64,000 nucleotides of DNA from Gymnopilus junonius. Lineage: Eukaryota > Basidiomycota > Agaricomycetes > Agaricales > Galerinaceae. Of the stretch, positions 49,656 to 60,036 are shown piece after piece. Numbering within the stretch: the stretch's first letter is position 1; each line of letters begins with the position of its first letter. The translations under genes and the position numbers were made by a program. The stretch is from positions 37,599-101,598 of the forward strand of contig JADNYJ010000147.1 in assembly GCA_015501075.1 (NCBI GenBank), read 5' to 3'. The notes beneath the pieces are model-generated. The model was not told where the DNA came from, did no database searches, and saw only the letters and a list, made by a program, of their open reading frames with translations.

Positions 49656-50395
49656 TTAATTCAAATGTTCGAGGTAAGTAGTGGAGGCACATACTATTCT
49701 CATAGAAGTCAAATCATAAGGCTCCAGCCGATTCTCGGGAGAAATGGATGCATGATGGGCGTCATGGACGCCCGTGACACATTCTATGAAATGACCCCAA
49801 CTGATAGCGAAATAGGCACCCCATCGCCAAGGAGAGTGCAGCCCCATGCCCGCAGAACGCTGAATGGCTATGGCAAGCCAACCTACGTGAGAGTTAATGA
49901 CGTTTTTGACATGATTGACTTGACAGATCAATTCTGGCAAGGATGGAAAGTTGATGCGAAGGGGATTGATATCCGGAAATTGGAGGACGATGGGAAGCAG
50001 CAAGGGGTCAAGTCCGATGGATTTGTAGGCATTATCGGAAATAGTGAGAGGGAGGCGCCCGGCACGTAAATCGTAAGGATTGTAATCGTTTCCAGCGCAA
50101 AGAAGAATCTGTGAAATCTTGGTAACCGAGAGCCATAGCGAAGCGGCAATCTCCTCCGAGAGTCGGTAATAAGTTTTGCCGTCTTCGGTCAAGATCTTGA
50201 CATTGAAAGGATTGACTTGATAATCCAAATTGGCTGTATTGATGGCTCCGTTAAATATAAGTCAGAGAAAAGGGTCGCGAAGGACTGCGCTGAGTTGTGT
50301 CAAAGCTGGGTTGCCAAGGGCACTACGGTGGTAGAGGATGAAGAAGAGGAAGGTGAAGAGGGGATGGAAATGGAAGTGGAAGTGGAATTCATATT
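49656..50395 (-). pseudogene. Extra ORF downstream of gypsy integrase
   Basis: After the integrase, an ATG near 50395 begins MNSTSTSISIPSSPSSSSSS. Via frame changes it runs into LTQLSAVLRDPFSDLYL and then into a 190-codon open frame (DYQVNPFNVKILTEDGKTYY, then DYNPYDLRAGRLPLTISDNA and FPSLPELICQVNHVKNVINS). The sequence looks truly coding, not random. I recognise no domain. The position between integrase and LTR corresponds to that of an accessory or third ORF in some gypsy elements. The frame breaks suggest it is decayed like the rest. Confidence 0.5.
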
Positions 50396-51911
50396 GAAAA
50401 GATAAGAAGATTTCGGAATGAGAAGTAAGGTTGGGTGGTGAGGCTTAGCTGAAGATGGGCTGGAGAAATGAGTTAAAATGACAGTTCTTAAATACGTTCT
50501 CCAAATCCATGAGTGGCAAAGGAAGGACGCGACAAAATTGTGAAACAAAGGCAAGAATTGTTCGTGGCCATGCTCGACAGTTCTAATCGACCCTGGACTC
50601 TTTAGGATTAACAATGCGATTCTTTGAAGATTGCCATTTTTGAAGGATCTCCGGGCATTGCGCAATCCTTGCTTTGTTAACCACTCATCGTCCTCAGGTC
50701 CGTATCCAATAAAATGTACCTTATATTCCCTAATTCGCTTTTTACCTCCCTTTGTTTTCCTTAATCGTTCCTCTAAGATTTCTTGTACCTCTACTTCCGG
50801 CCGTTATCAAAGGAATCATGCATCGGAGCCTTTGTTGTGCATGGTCCAAAATTAGATGGCGATACTGTATATTTCTCTAGGTGCGCGATATTGATTATAG
50901 GGTGCATCCCATAAGACACCGGTAACCACAATTGGTAAGTGACTGGACTGAGTTTTCGAATGATCTCAAAAGGGCCCTCATATTTAGTTAGGAGTTTCCT
51001 CCCCCTGCCCTTCTCATTTCGAAGTAATTCCAATGAGTGAGGGTTAAACAAAACCAAATTCCGACCTCGAATTCAATTGAGCTGCGTCCTTTATTGAAGG
51101 TGGCCTGCTGAAAGGCTTGTCCTAATTTTAGGGCATCCAAGGCACGCATTCGATCGCTAGAAACTGCTCCAAAATGTCCGCAGCACATTGATCCGTAGAC
51201 AAGTCCGTTCCGGCGTTAGGTCCGAGATTTCTATCAATATGATTCCCTTGATGAATAAGAGTGCTCCGAGTAGTAGGCGTGTACCCACGTAAGAGGTAAG
51301 CTGGGAGAAAGAAGTGGCAGAATGAGGGGTGGAATTGTATGTGAGCATGAGTCCATCAATGTGCTCGACCCAGTCATCATGAGATGGACCGATATAGGCT
51401 GAAGAGAAATTTCAAGTGATTGATTTAAGATTTCTGTTTGACCATCTGCTTGAGGATGGTATGCTGTTGTCAGAGCTGTTTCATTCCCATGAGGTGACAA
51501 ATTTCTGCCCAAAATTCATTTCGCCACCTAGTATCCCTGTCCGTAATAACTGCTTAGGTATTCCATAATGAGCTATGACATGTTTAAAAAACAACCTTGC
51601 AGTCTCCTCCTCTGTAATTGATGTTGTACATGGTATGAAAATCCGTACTTCATTAATTTATCCACATGACGAGGATGTTATCAAAACCATCTGAATTTGG
51701 TAACTCCGGTATGAAATCCATACTTACACCTCAAATGGTTGAGTGGGAATTGGAATCGGTTGCAAGAGACCTGAAGGTGAATGTCTCTTGGCTTAATTTT
51801 TTGACATATGTCACAACTGTTACAAATGACTTGACATCTCTGGACATTCATGGCCAATAATAAGTGGATGCTAAACGATTGTAAGTTTTATGATATCCTG
51901 AGTGGGCGGAT
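50396..51911 (-). pseudogene. Integrase remnants of the gypsy element
   Basis: Scattered integrase segments in shifting frames: a zinc-binding part (CDICQKIKP), the conserved ALTTAYHPQADGQTEILNQ of the catalytic core, and the C-terminal LLTKYEGPFEIIRKLSPVTY then HPIINIAHLEKY, followed by a chromodomain-like end (WLTKQGLRNARRSF). Many stops and frame changes lie between them. The enzyme is dead. Confidence 0.8.
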
Positions 51912-53953
51912 TCAGTGAGACCTCATGGACTTCTTCCATAGTTCAACTGCAATGAGAGGAACACATAAACGGTTATTGCCCTGTGCATCCTCAAAATAAA
52001 TCAATCCGTTGTCTGCATAGCAGTATTGCAAATATTTATTGTCAGTGCCTTTTCGGATGGAATTGATTACATCTGAGAAATGAGGGTCAGAATAATATTC
52101 CTTCCACCATCTGCTGACCTCCTTATTGGATATTCCCACTAGAACGGAGTAAGAAGTTGTTGTGCTGAAGGATAAATCATGGTCGGAACCCGGAATCTCC
52201 GCTCGGAAATCCATGATGGATGAAAAATTTGCAACTTCCCTTGCATTATGAACAAAATTGCTAGCGACAGTCAACAGGCGTTCTTCAAACTGAGGACTTA
52301 ATTCCTCAAACATATTGCGTAAGGGATCATTGGAAGAGGAGAGTTCGATTACAGAATTATCATCCAAAATTGGTCCGCTAGAATAAGGTACGCGCCGACA
52401 CAGCTGTGAGATTGGATCGATGTTCGAATGAACCTTACCGGCACGATGAATAATTTTCAAATTTGGGTAGGCTGAAAATACGGTGCCCCATGTAAGTAGA
52501 CGTCGATTGATATTCTGAAATGTCTTACTCCAAGTAAGTGCAGCATGATCAGTTACCGCTAAAACATGTTCGCCTTCCAGAAATGGTTGGAATTTGATGA
52601 GCGCTTCCTTAAGCGCTAGCGCTTCCCGTTCCGTAGGTGAGTAGTTTCTTTCGGCTGACTTCAGGACGCGAGACCAATATGCAATAACTCGCTCTACATG
52701 CACAGTTGTTTCCTCAAATTTATCTTCCCACTTTCCAGGAGTTGGTACATCGTTCTTTTCCTTAGATATCATGGTGACAAGCTGCGGAACAGATTCTCCT
52801 GCCTCAAAAGCTCGTTTTAGTTTATCATAAGCTTTCGTTCCTCTCAAATCATGTATCTTGATTGGCTGAACTTGTTGTAAAATACCAGCCAAACCATAGT
52901 CACAGGCGTCGGTGTAGACTCGATAAGGCAGACTAGGCTTAGCATAGGCACGAATGGGAGCATTGCTTAATACTTCCTTGCAAAGTGAGAAAGCTTCGTG
53001 GTGAACATCCTTCCATTCCCAGGGTACTCCTTTCTTCAGGAGTTCAAACAAAGGGTGAGCGATCCAGGCATAGAAGGGTATATAGCTTGAAAAGTAAACC
53101 ATCATGCCGAGGAACGTTTGTAACTCAGGCACGTCTCTTGGTTCTTCTAGGCTAATAATAGCATCAACTTTTTCCCTATGAGTTGACAAGCCTAGTCGCG
53201 AAACCTTTTGGCCTAAGAGGAGTAAAGATTGATATGCAAAATGACATTTAGATGGTGAGAGTGTGATATTAGCATTTGCTATTGCTTTCAGGACAACATC
53301 TAAGTGCTTAAGATGATCCTCAAATGATAGTGAGAACACTACAATGTCGTCAATATAGACCAAAGCGAATATCCAGAGAAATGGAGCTAGAACATTCTGC
53401 ATGACTCTCTGAAACACGCTAGGTCCATTCCTATATCCAAATGGCATTCGTCGAAATTGCCATAGGCCACGATGAGTCCTGAATGCCAGTTTTTCTGCTG
53501 CTGAGTCTGCAAGGGTGAGTTGAGTAAAACCTGCGAGAGCGTCTAATGTACTGAGCCATTGTGCTCCTGTCAACGCTTGTAAAATATCATCCTGTTTAGG
53601 TAGCGGGAATTCATCCGCTATGACCTGCTCATTGAATTTTCGAAGATCAATGACCATATGAGGCTTTCCCTTTCGTATACTATGAATACTGGCGCAGCCC
53701 AAGGGCTCTTCGATGGTTCAATAACTCCTAATGAAATCCAAGAATCCATCTGTTTATCAATTACTTCTCTCTTTGCTGGAGAGGCAGGGAAAGGTGGTAA
53801 GGAAATTGGAGTTGTGCCCGGCTTCATAGAGATTTCAACTTTGCCCGGGTAATTACCTAGACGCCCATCTAAACCGAATGCCTGTTCATTTATCCTGACA
53901 ACCTTTTCTATCTTAGCGCGTTGATCGAATTTTAACGCCGGTGATATGTCCAC
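51912..53953 (-). pseudogene. Gypsy reverse transcriptase-RNase H, frameshifted
   Basis: The upstream frame carries DGRLGNYPGKVEISMKPGTT and SPWAAPVFIVY. One base is then missing at about 53690, and the protein continues in another frame with KGKPHMVIDLRKFNEQ, FPLPKQDDIL, FRRMPFGYRNGPSVFQRVMQ and the catalytic ALVYIDDIVVFS. The RNase H part contains YTDACDYGLAGILQQ, REALALKEALIKFQPFLEG and AVTDHAALTW. The 596-codon frame is open throughout, so apart from the single break this part is well kept. It ends near MRSH at the integrase boundary. Confidence 0.88.
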
Positions 53954-54112
53954 TTTGGAAAGAAGTTGACTCCGCGGGACGTCCTCTGGAGGAGGTTCAG
54001 AAGCCTTGGGACCTCCTTCAATAGGATCTTGAGCAGCTGGGTCATCATTTTCTGTCGCGTTTCTTTGGGCTTTCGATGTGATCTCTGCTTGGGAGCTGAT
54101 AAATTCACATTC

Positions 54113-55192
54113 TCATTCCCTGACTAATTGTCGAATAAGGGAAGCATGTGCTTCTATTTTTACTTTCTCTTGAATTGAGTAGGAGTCCTTCTTGTCTAAC
54201 CAGTTTCTCGGGCTCTTAGCATGAGTGAGTACTTGACCTTTTCCAATAGTGTAGGGAGATTCTGAGAAATTCGAAACATAAAGAAATGGACTTTCCTTGG
54301 ATATGAATGAGTCTGGTATCCCGATGCAGGTAGTCATTTCTTTGTTAGTTGTGAATTGACATTCCACGAAGATGGTTGTGTCTTTAGTTTCAAAATAAGG
54401 TGTAACTAGAACTTGTTTGGTAGTAAAAGAAGGAATTGTTTGATGATCATTCGCCCTGACTTCTCCCGAGAGTAGGCGTTTACGACTCCGAGCTCTCAAT
54501 TTCTGATGTTGACGATGTTTTCGAAGGACAAAATTAGATGAATTCAATTCAGGTAACGCCCTCACTTTAAAGGTCTCGCCTTGGTCATTTATTAGGCTTT
54601 GACCCATTGAATTTTCAACTTGAATCATTCGTCCACAAGTACCGAATTCCAAATAGGTATTTCCTTCCCTTCTAATAGTAGAAATCGAATACTGGTCAGC
54701 AAAATCGTTGCCTAGAATAAACGGAGTCGTCATTCCTTTTACGACGTAAGCTTCCACTGAAATGGTTACCGGACCCTGATCTGTTTTGAAGAGGATATCA
54801 AGATCGACGAAACCAGAAATAGAACTAGACCCAGTCACCTGCAAGAGTTTGATTTTCTGACCGCTCTTAACTTTCGGTTTTACTCCTAAAGATGCCAGGG
54901 CCACCGCTGATATTAGTGTAATGTCTGATCCTGAGTCAATTATTACCCTGAGAAGCTCCCCTTCCGGACCGCCTACAACAGCGGACGTTTGCGTTGCCTT
55001 AGCGCCCAAAAACGAACATCCTGGAGGTCGAGCCATATAGCACTTAAGTTGAATTAATTTGCCGGGGTTTGTATCGTTTACTGAGAATGCATTTCGCGTG
55101 TGGGCTATTTCTCTAGCCAGATGTCTATGTGTTCGACGATTCAAAGCTGGCTTTGGTGCTTCTGTCAGGTCATTACACTGCTGGCACAGGGT
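54113..55192 (-). CDS. Retroelement aspartic protease region
   Basis: A 343-codon open frame (no ATG; it begins in-frame after a stop at about 55193 with ITLCQQCNDLTEAPKPALN). The retropepsin motif LLRVIIDSGSDITLISAVAL and the later PFILGNDFADQYSIS flank-type motif identify the protease of Ty3/gypsy elements. The rest is a basic linker toward RT (RKRLLSGEVRAND). A stop at 54113 separates it from the RT frame, so it would need a frameshift or was broken by mutation. Confidence 0.75.
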   Translation of the reverse strand, partial: TLCQQCNDLTEAPKPALNRRTHRHLAREIAHTRNAFSVNDTNPGKLIQLKCYMARPPGCSFLGAKATQTSAVVGGPEGELLRVIIDSGSDITLISAVALASLGVKPKVKSGQKIKLLQVTGSSSISGFVDLDILFKTDQGPVTISVEAYVVKGMTTPFILGNDFADQYSISTIRREGNTYLEFGTCGRMIQVENSMGQSLINDQGETFKVRALPELNSSNFVLRKHRQHQKLRARSRKRLLSGEVRANDHQTIPSFTTKQVLVTPYFETKDTTIFVECQFTTNKEMTTCIGIPDSFISKESPFLYVSNFSESPYTIGKGQVLTHAKSPRNWLDKKDSYSIQEKVKIEAHASLIRQLVRE

Positions 55193-55647
55193 TATTTAAG
55201 TCAACAAAAAATGATTGAGAGAATTTATTAAACATGTTTGCGTTTTTGACCTGCTTTATTGACATATAAAACCTATTTTAAATTCAACATTTTTCGATAT
55301 GAAAAATTCGCTAACAATGGTTTCATTTTTAATGCATTCATTCAAGTTAAGATTTAAGAGTTTGAGTGGGATTTATAAGCTTCAGAATCATTTCGAAAAA
55401 TGTGTCCTTTGTGAATAAAATTATGGACATAAAAAAAGAGACATTTCAGGGAAACACAAATGCAACACAAATCTTGCCTTTTCATTAAGTTTATTGAGTC
55501 TTTAAATGTGAGATAAAATGTAACATTGACATTAGGTTTCCGGTAACACAAAATAATTTCTAAAACTATATATTTCAGGCAGAAGAAAATAAATCGCATG
55601 CTGTGGGGGTCACTGCAAGGTCCACAAAAGTGAGTCGCTTGCCTACG
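55193..55647. other. AT-rich spacer between gypsy and CACTA-like elements
   Basis: About 450 strongly A/T-rich bases, unlike the flanks, with no coding region. It marks the truncation point of the gypsy element and could be the terminal region of the CACTA-like element, but I found no clear terminal repeat. Confidence 0.45.
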
Positions 55648-58600
55648 TCATAGAGTCAGTCTTCCGGCAAAAGTTCCTACACAGCCACATATCAGCTTAC
55701 AGCAAAACCCAGGTAAAAGTGGCGGCAAACTTACATGGGACAGACCTATCATAACCATCAGATCCTTTTCTTCCCATTGTAAAGGTAGGTAGGCAAAATG
55801 GGAATGAATGTCACTCAGGTGGAACAACTCTAGCTCTCCCAATTTCTGACTCCAAAGCTGTGCTTGAAGGAGAGGGAAAGATGTAAATGGATCAGTGTGC
55901 ACATTAGCCGGCTTGTACTTCCGGGCAGCAATATAAGTTGCAGTACAAGGGTCATCATGATCTTCGAAGTCAACTTGAGTGATATAATCAATGCGTGCTG
56001 GCAAGTACTTGTTCGGAGAACCAGAATGAAGTAATATAGATGAGTTGCCGAGATGCTTCCAGGATGATGAATATGTTAACCCATGAATCACAACATGTGA
56101 CAGGACAGTTGCACCCAACAGCTGGTCAAATGATGCAAGAAGACATTCCTGAAGCGCTTCTGGAAGAGGCATCACTGGATGCTTTGTCTGAGCTGTAAAA
56201 TCCTCTACCTGCTCTTCATCATCATGGACTTCATGTCGAGACAGGCTGAGAATGTCGGTCACAAGGGTATTTCGGACTTGTGGGTTGATAAGGCTTCTGA
56301 GCATGGGCTCGCAATTTTGGATGACCTCAGGCGTTCCAACTCTATGGAAGAGATTTCGTAAATTACTTGCTCGCATAAATGAACGTGAGATTGTTTCCTC
56401 ATATTCACCTATAACTCATTAGTATACTTACAAACAAACCAAACTCAACACCTACTTGGTTTGTAGTTTGTCGAGATGCGTTGGAGCATGCCGATAACCC
56501 TTTCAAATGGAAAGGTCCACCAGGAATGAACTGGGCCATAAAATACAAGGTATTCATAGAGGTGAATGGCCATGTGTTGATTAGGAATGAATGCATATTG
56601 CGGGAACAACTCCTTCAAGCCATGAAGGTATGCGAGCATGTGGTCAAGGTAAGTTTTGGCATGTACAACTGAGGTAACTCGAGAGGTGGCAGTGGCAACT
56701 GCTGAAACAAGGTGGAGGGTGATTTCAAGAATACGATGGCACCTCTCAGCTCGGTCAGTGGGTCCACCAGAATTGGACCAAAGGCGAGTCAAGGTAATAG
56801 GTAGGAGGGTCGTTCCAAGGACACGCCATTGGTCAGCTTTGAGCTTTCCATGACTGCTTAGACCAAGTTTGGCCAGCAGAGATGTCAACCATGATGGTCG
56901 AACCAGGTGTTCAATGTCAGAATGTATCTCTGCCGCCTCCTTCTGTGTAAGAACGTGACCACACTGGGTGCCTGACGCCAAATGACCCTCTGGATCATAC
57001 TCAGTTTCAGTTTCATGCATTCGCTGGAAATAAGAAGTCATGAGCAGATAGGACAACAAAGCAGGAATGAAAAGAAGCCCACCCAGTGAAGAATGCCACG
57101 AGAATAATCTGCACGGGTAGGCTCTTTTGTCTTACTTATATCAGTTGTGATTGGCTTACAGCCAAGCTCAAGTGCTACCACTTGCAAAATTGAGAGGTGT
57201 TGCGAAGAGAATCGCTTCTGCCACATCGACATCCCTGCCTCCATCCGAAGATCCCGACACATAGGATGTTCCAGCCAGCGGATAATCCATCTCATTGATG
57301 CGCATTTGCCCTTGCTCATTTGCTTCCATGAATCAGAGATATTGACATTGAAAACAGGTGGCTCCTTCTCAGCTTTGGGGACTCGTAGCCCAAGGATGGT
57401 ATCAAAATGTTCGCGGATGAGGCCGAGGAAGAGATTGTGCATTGCATCAACAACAACAAAGCACGATGGGTCAAAGTATGGAAGACGAAGGAGTTGCGAC
57501 CAGCGAACGCCAGTGCTAGTGACAATTTTGTCAGCTGTTGGACTTGAACCAGCCCTTCTGAATTGCTTGGCTGTTCTTTGACAGTCTTCATTGGTTCTCC
57601 GATGCCAAGAGGTATAATCGAGATTCCCGTATCCATGCGTTTTGAGATTACAATGACAGATTGAACAAAAATGAGTATGGGCAATAGACGCAAAGCCTGC
57701 AGTTTTTTGGGCAGCAGGTAAGTCACAGACGACGCACACTATGGCACATCGCACTAGTCGCCCACCCGGATGGCCATCAGTTTGACTGTAATGGACACCA
57801 GGATCCCAGAACTTGAGAAAGTCGTCAACTAATGGCTTGAGGAAGTGGTTGATTGCCGACAAAGGGGGTTCATTTGGTCCAGGAATTACGCCAGCAAGAA
57901 ACATGTTCTCAGGCTTGTAGCGAATATCGGGGGGTAGATTGAGGCAGATGAGGGTGATAAGACCAATTGAGATTTTCTTACCTGCTTGTTTGTTGCCCAG
58001 CGGGTTGAAGAAATCAATAGATAGAGAGAAGACATAGCGTCCCTCACCATTGCCCATGCTGAAGTGAGCACCATTCGGCCCTTTGAAATTGCGGAGAATA
58101 TCAGCATCGAAAATGTCGCACATTGTGCGGGCAACTCCTGGCGGGGTCTTAGACCTATCCCATGATTTATCTGCATCTGCTTCAACTCCAGGGCGTGAAA
58201 CAAGTCGCCCAACCCAAGTGAAGGGATTGAAGTAGACGAAGGGTTTTATCGGTATGTAGATTGTACGCTTCTCAATCACCCGAGGACGTAGGAGCTGTTC
58301 TTTGCATCATCTGCCCATGTGACGAGCTTTACAGCGGGAAGGGTATATAGCAACAGGGGACCCGTCTTTGTACTTCGCAGCATATGTGGCTTGACACTTG
58401 TCATTTGGGCAAACCGCATAGATGACGGCATCAGCTTCCAGATCGAGCGAGTTTTTAAATGAGCGAGGGTCGGACGGAAAGTCAGATAGCACCTTTCGGT
58501 CTTGTGCAGAAAGATCGGGGTTGCTTCGCATGAAGGAGAGTTGTACTAGATATTGCAGCATTTCCATCAGAGCAGATGTACCATTTTGACCAACGCTGAA

Positions 58601-59395
58601 AGAGTCTGAAACATGATGGCAATGAATATGGATAACTGGAGGATAGGATCAACACGGGCAAGCAGTGGGTTGAAGAAACGGTCTATATATTCGGTATTGA
58701 AATCTCTAATTAACATATGCAATTGTGATTCATCTTACCTGTAGAAACCTTGATATCAGGAGTTTTCATCTCCTGCCGTGAATTGGATATTTTCATTTCC
58801 CTGATCCAGGACAGCTTTGCTTCTTCCAACTTTTTTGCAATATCATCCACTTTGTCTGAGACTTGACGCTTCATGACAGTAATGGATGACGCTGTGTACA
58901 CAACTTTGCTGAGATCCGTCTGGATGCAGACACATTCAGCATGGTGGTGCCTCAATGGAAATGCATCTGCAGGTGGAATTGTGGAAAGTTTCTCGAGTTC
59001 GGTGGCCACATCAACGGAAAGAACGTCGACGGCCGATTCAATTTCGGCAAGACAGGAGAGGAGGTTGCAAATAATTTGTTGGCGAGAAGAACATGGATTG
59101 GAAGACTGTGGCACAGAGAAATTTTTGCCTTCCCTGTCCCCAGGTTGCGACCAAAGTCGTTCACCTGAAGCTGATGATGGAGTGGGAATGGAATCGGAGA
59201 CGGCCAGGGAGGCAAAATGTTGCCCAACTTTCTCAATTTCGTCGTCGAGAACTCGCTTTGAGTCTTCGGCAAGTTTTGCAGCAAAAAATTCTCGATCCTT
59301 GCGGAGATGATTGTTGTAAGTGCAGATGTCCAGCTCCACTCCACCTTCAACAAGCCCACATTTGCTGGTGGTACATGTGCATGTTCAAGTGGGCA
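55648..59395 (-). pseudogene. CACTA/EnSpm-like (tnp2-type) transposase, broken
   Basis: A DNA transposase of the type common in Agaricomycetes. Minus-strand order: a Cys motif CTCTTSKCG followed by ELDICTYNNHLRKDREFF, an intron, then RFFNPLLARVDPILQLS, MEMLQYLVQLSFM, CPNDKCQATYAAKY, IPIKPFVYFNPFTWVGRL and YVFSLSIDFFNPLGNK. Next come HFCSICHCNLKTHGYGN, the hallmark VVVDAMHNLFLGLIREHF, and a DUF4218-like part (KADQWRVLGTTLLPITL and LFGPVHSWW-type YGPVHSWWTFPFERVIGML). A normal intron near 56410-56460 joins YKPS to EYEETISRSFMRASN. Damage: an in-frame TGA at 58307-58309 just before CKEQLLRPRV, and a probable one-base frame change near 58590. The start codon is unclear. Confidence 0.82.
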
Positions 59396-59493
59396 TTTCC
59401 TGGAGTTATATCATCAGTCAAAAAAACACCAATAGCTGAGTGTTCGAAGGACTGACAAGAAACCAAGACAGTTAGAAAGCGTGTCTATGGGAC

Positions 59494-59530
59494 AAGAGGG
59501 ATCGCAACGTGTTCTGGACACCCAGAGCAT
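59494..59530. repeat. Hairpin 1 of the CTGG-ACAC-CCAG family
   Basis: Core at 59514-59525 (CTGG-ACAC-CCAG). The stem reaches 11 pairs (left arm ACGTGTTCTGG, right arm CCAGAGCATGT) including two G-T pairs. It lies upstream of the transposase. Confidence 0.75.
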
Positions 59531-59683
59531 GTAAGGGATGGCAGAGAAAGGTGGGAAGTATATTGAAGTCCTGTGGCCTCTTAAAGTAAGCATCGCGCCG
59601 ACTCGAACAATAAATAATACACTTACCATGGAGACCTTGTCATACTTGTAACCCTAGTTCACTCAACAAATAGGGACAAAAAA

Positions 59684-59707
59684 GGAAGCCTGGACACCCA
59701 GGCTTCC
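59684..59707. repeat. Hairpin 2 of the CTGG-ACAC-CCAG family
   Basis: GGAAGCCTGG, loop ACAC, CCAGGCTTCC: a perfect 10-bp stem around the shared 12-base core (59690-59701). The outer arm sequence differs from every other copy. Confidence 0.92.
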
Positions 59708-59737
59708 CATACAACATTTCAAAGGCAATGCAAAGTA

Positions 59738-59769
59738 CAATGTTGTTCTGGGCACCCAGAACAACATTG
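59738..59769. repeat. Hairpin 3 of the family (GCAC loop)
   Basis: CAATGTTGTTCTGG, loop GCAC, CCAGAACAACATTG: a perfect 14-bp stem, the longest of the set. The core differs by one base in the loop. Confidence 0.92.
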
Positions 59770-59813
59770 AGCGCTTGAGCGAGGAGTGGGTTGGAGTGGG
59801 TTGTGAGTGAAGA

Positions 59814-59830
59814 TTCGATGTCACATCGAA
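59814..59830. repeat. Perfect 17-base palindrome
   Basis: TTCGATGT-C-ACATCGAA: two exact 8-base arms around one base, between hairpins 3 and 4. It lacks the shared core, so it may be a protein-binding site or chance. Confidence 0.6.
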
Positions 59831-59945
59831 GTCCAGATCACTTGATCAAAGCTTGTACGTACTGGTCACGTTTAGCGCGTGTAATCATACCCGCTCTAGA
59901 TCTCTCGACTTCTCAGCATTTTGATATAAGCTGCTTTGTACACTA

Positions 59946-59971
59946 ATGTTATCTGGGTGTCCAGATAATAT
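59946..59971. repeat. Hairpin 4 of the family, reversed core
   Basis: The core reads CTGG-GTGT-CCAG (59953-59964), the reverse complement of copies 1-2. The stem has 11 pairs (8 perfect, one G-T, then two more). Confidence 0.85.
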
Positions 59972-60036
59972 CCTGGCTTCAATTAGTTTCCTCAGATCAA
60001 TATTTATTCGCATTCATGATTGGTTGACATAAGTTT

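Larger units (their letters stand above)
48883..55192 (-). mobile_element. Ty3/gypsy retrotransposon, 5'-truncated and decayed
   Basis: Read on the minus strand: a short zinc-knuckle-like remnant (LCQQCNDLTEAPKPALNRRT), aspartic protease (IIDSGSDITLIS), reverse transcriptase with YIDD, RNase H, integrase pieces, an extra ORF, a polypurine tract (seven G) and a 3' LTR. The gene order protease-RT-RNase H-integrase places it in Ty3/gypsy. No 5' LTR and no gag appear: at about 55192 the frame hits a stop and the sequence turns into AT-rich DNA. RT is frameshifted and integrase is full of stops, so it cannot move by itself. Its parts are listed separately. Confidence 0.88.
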
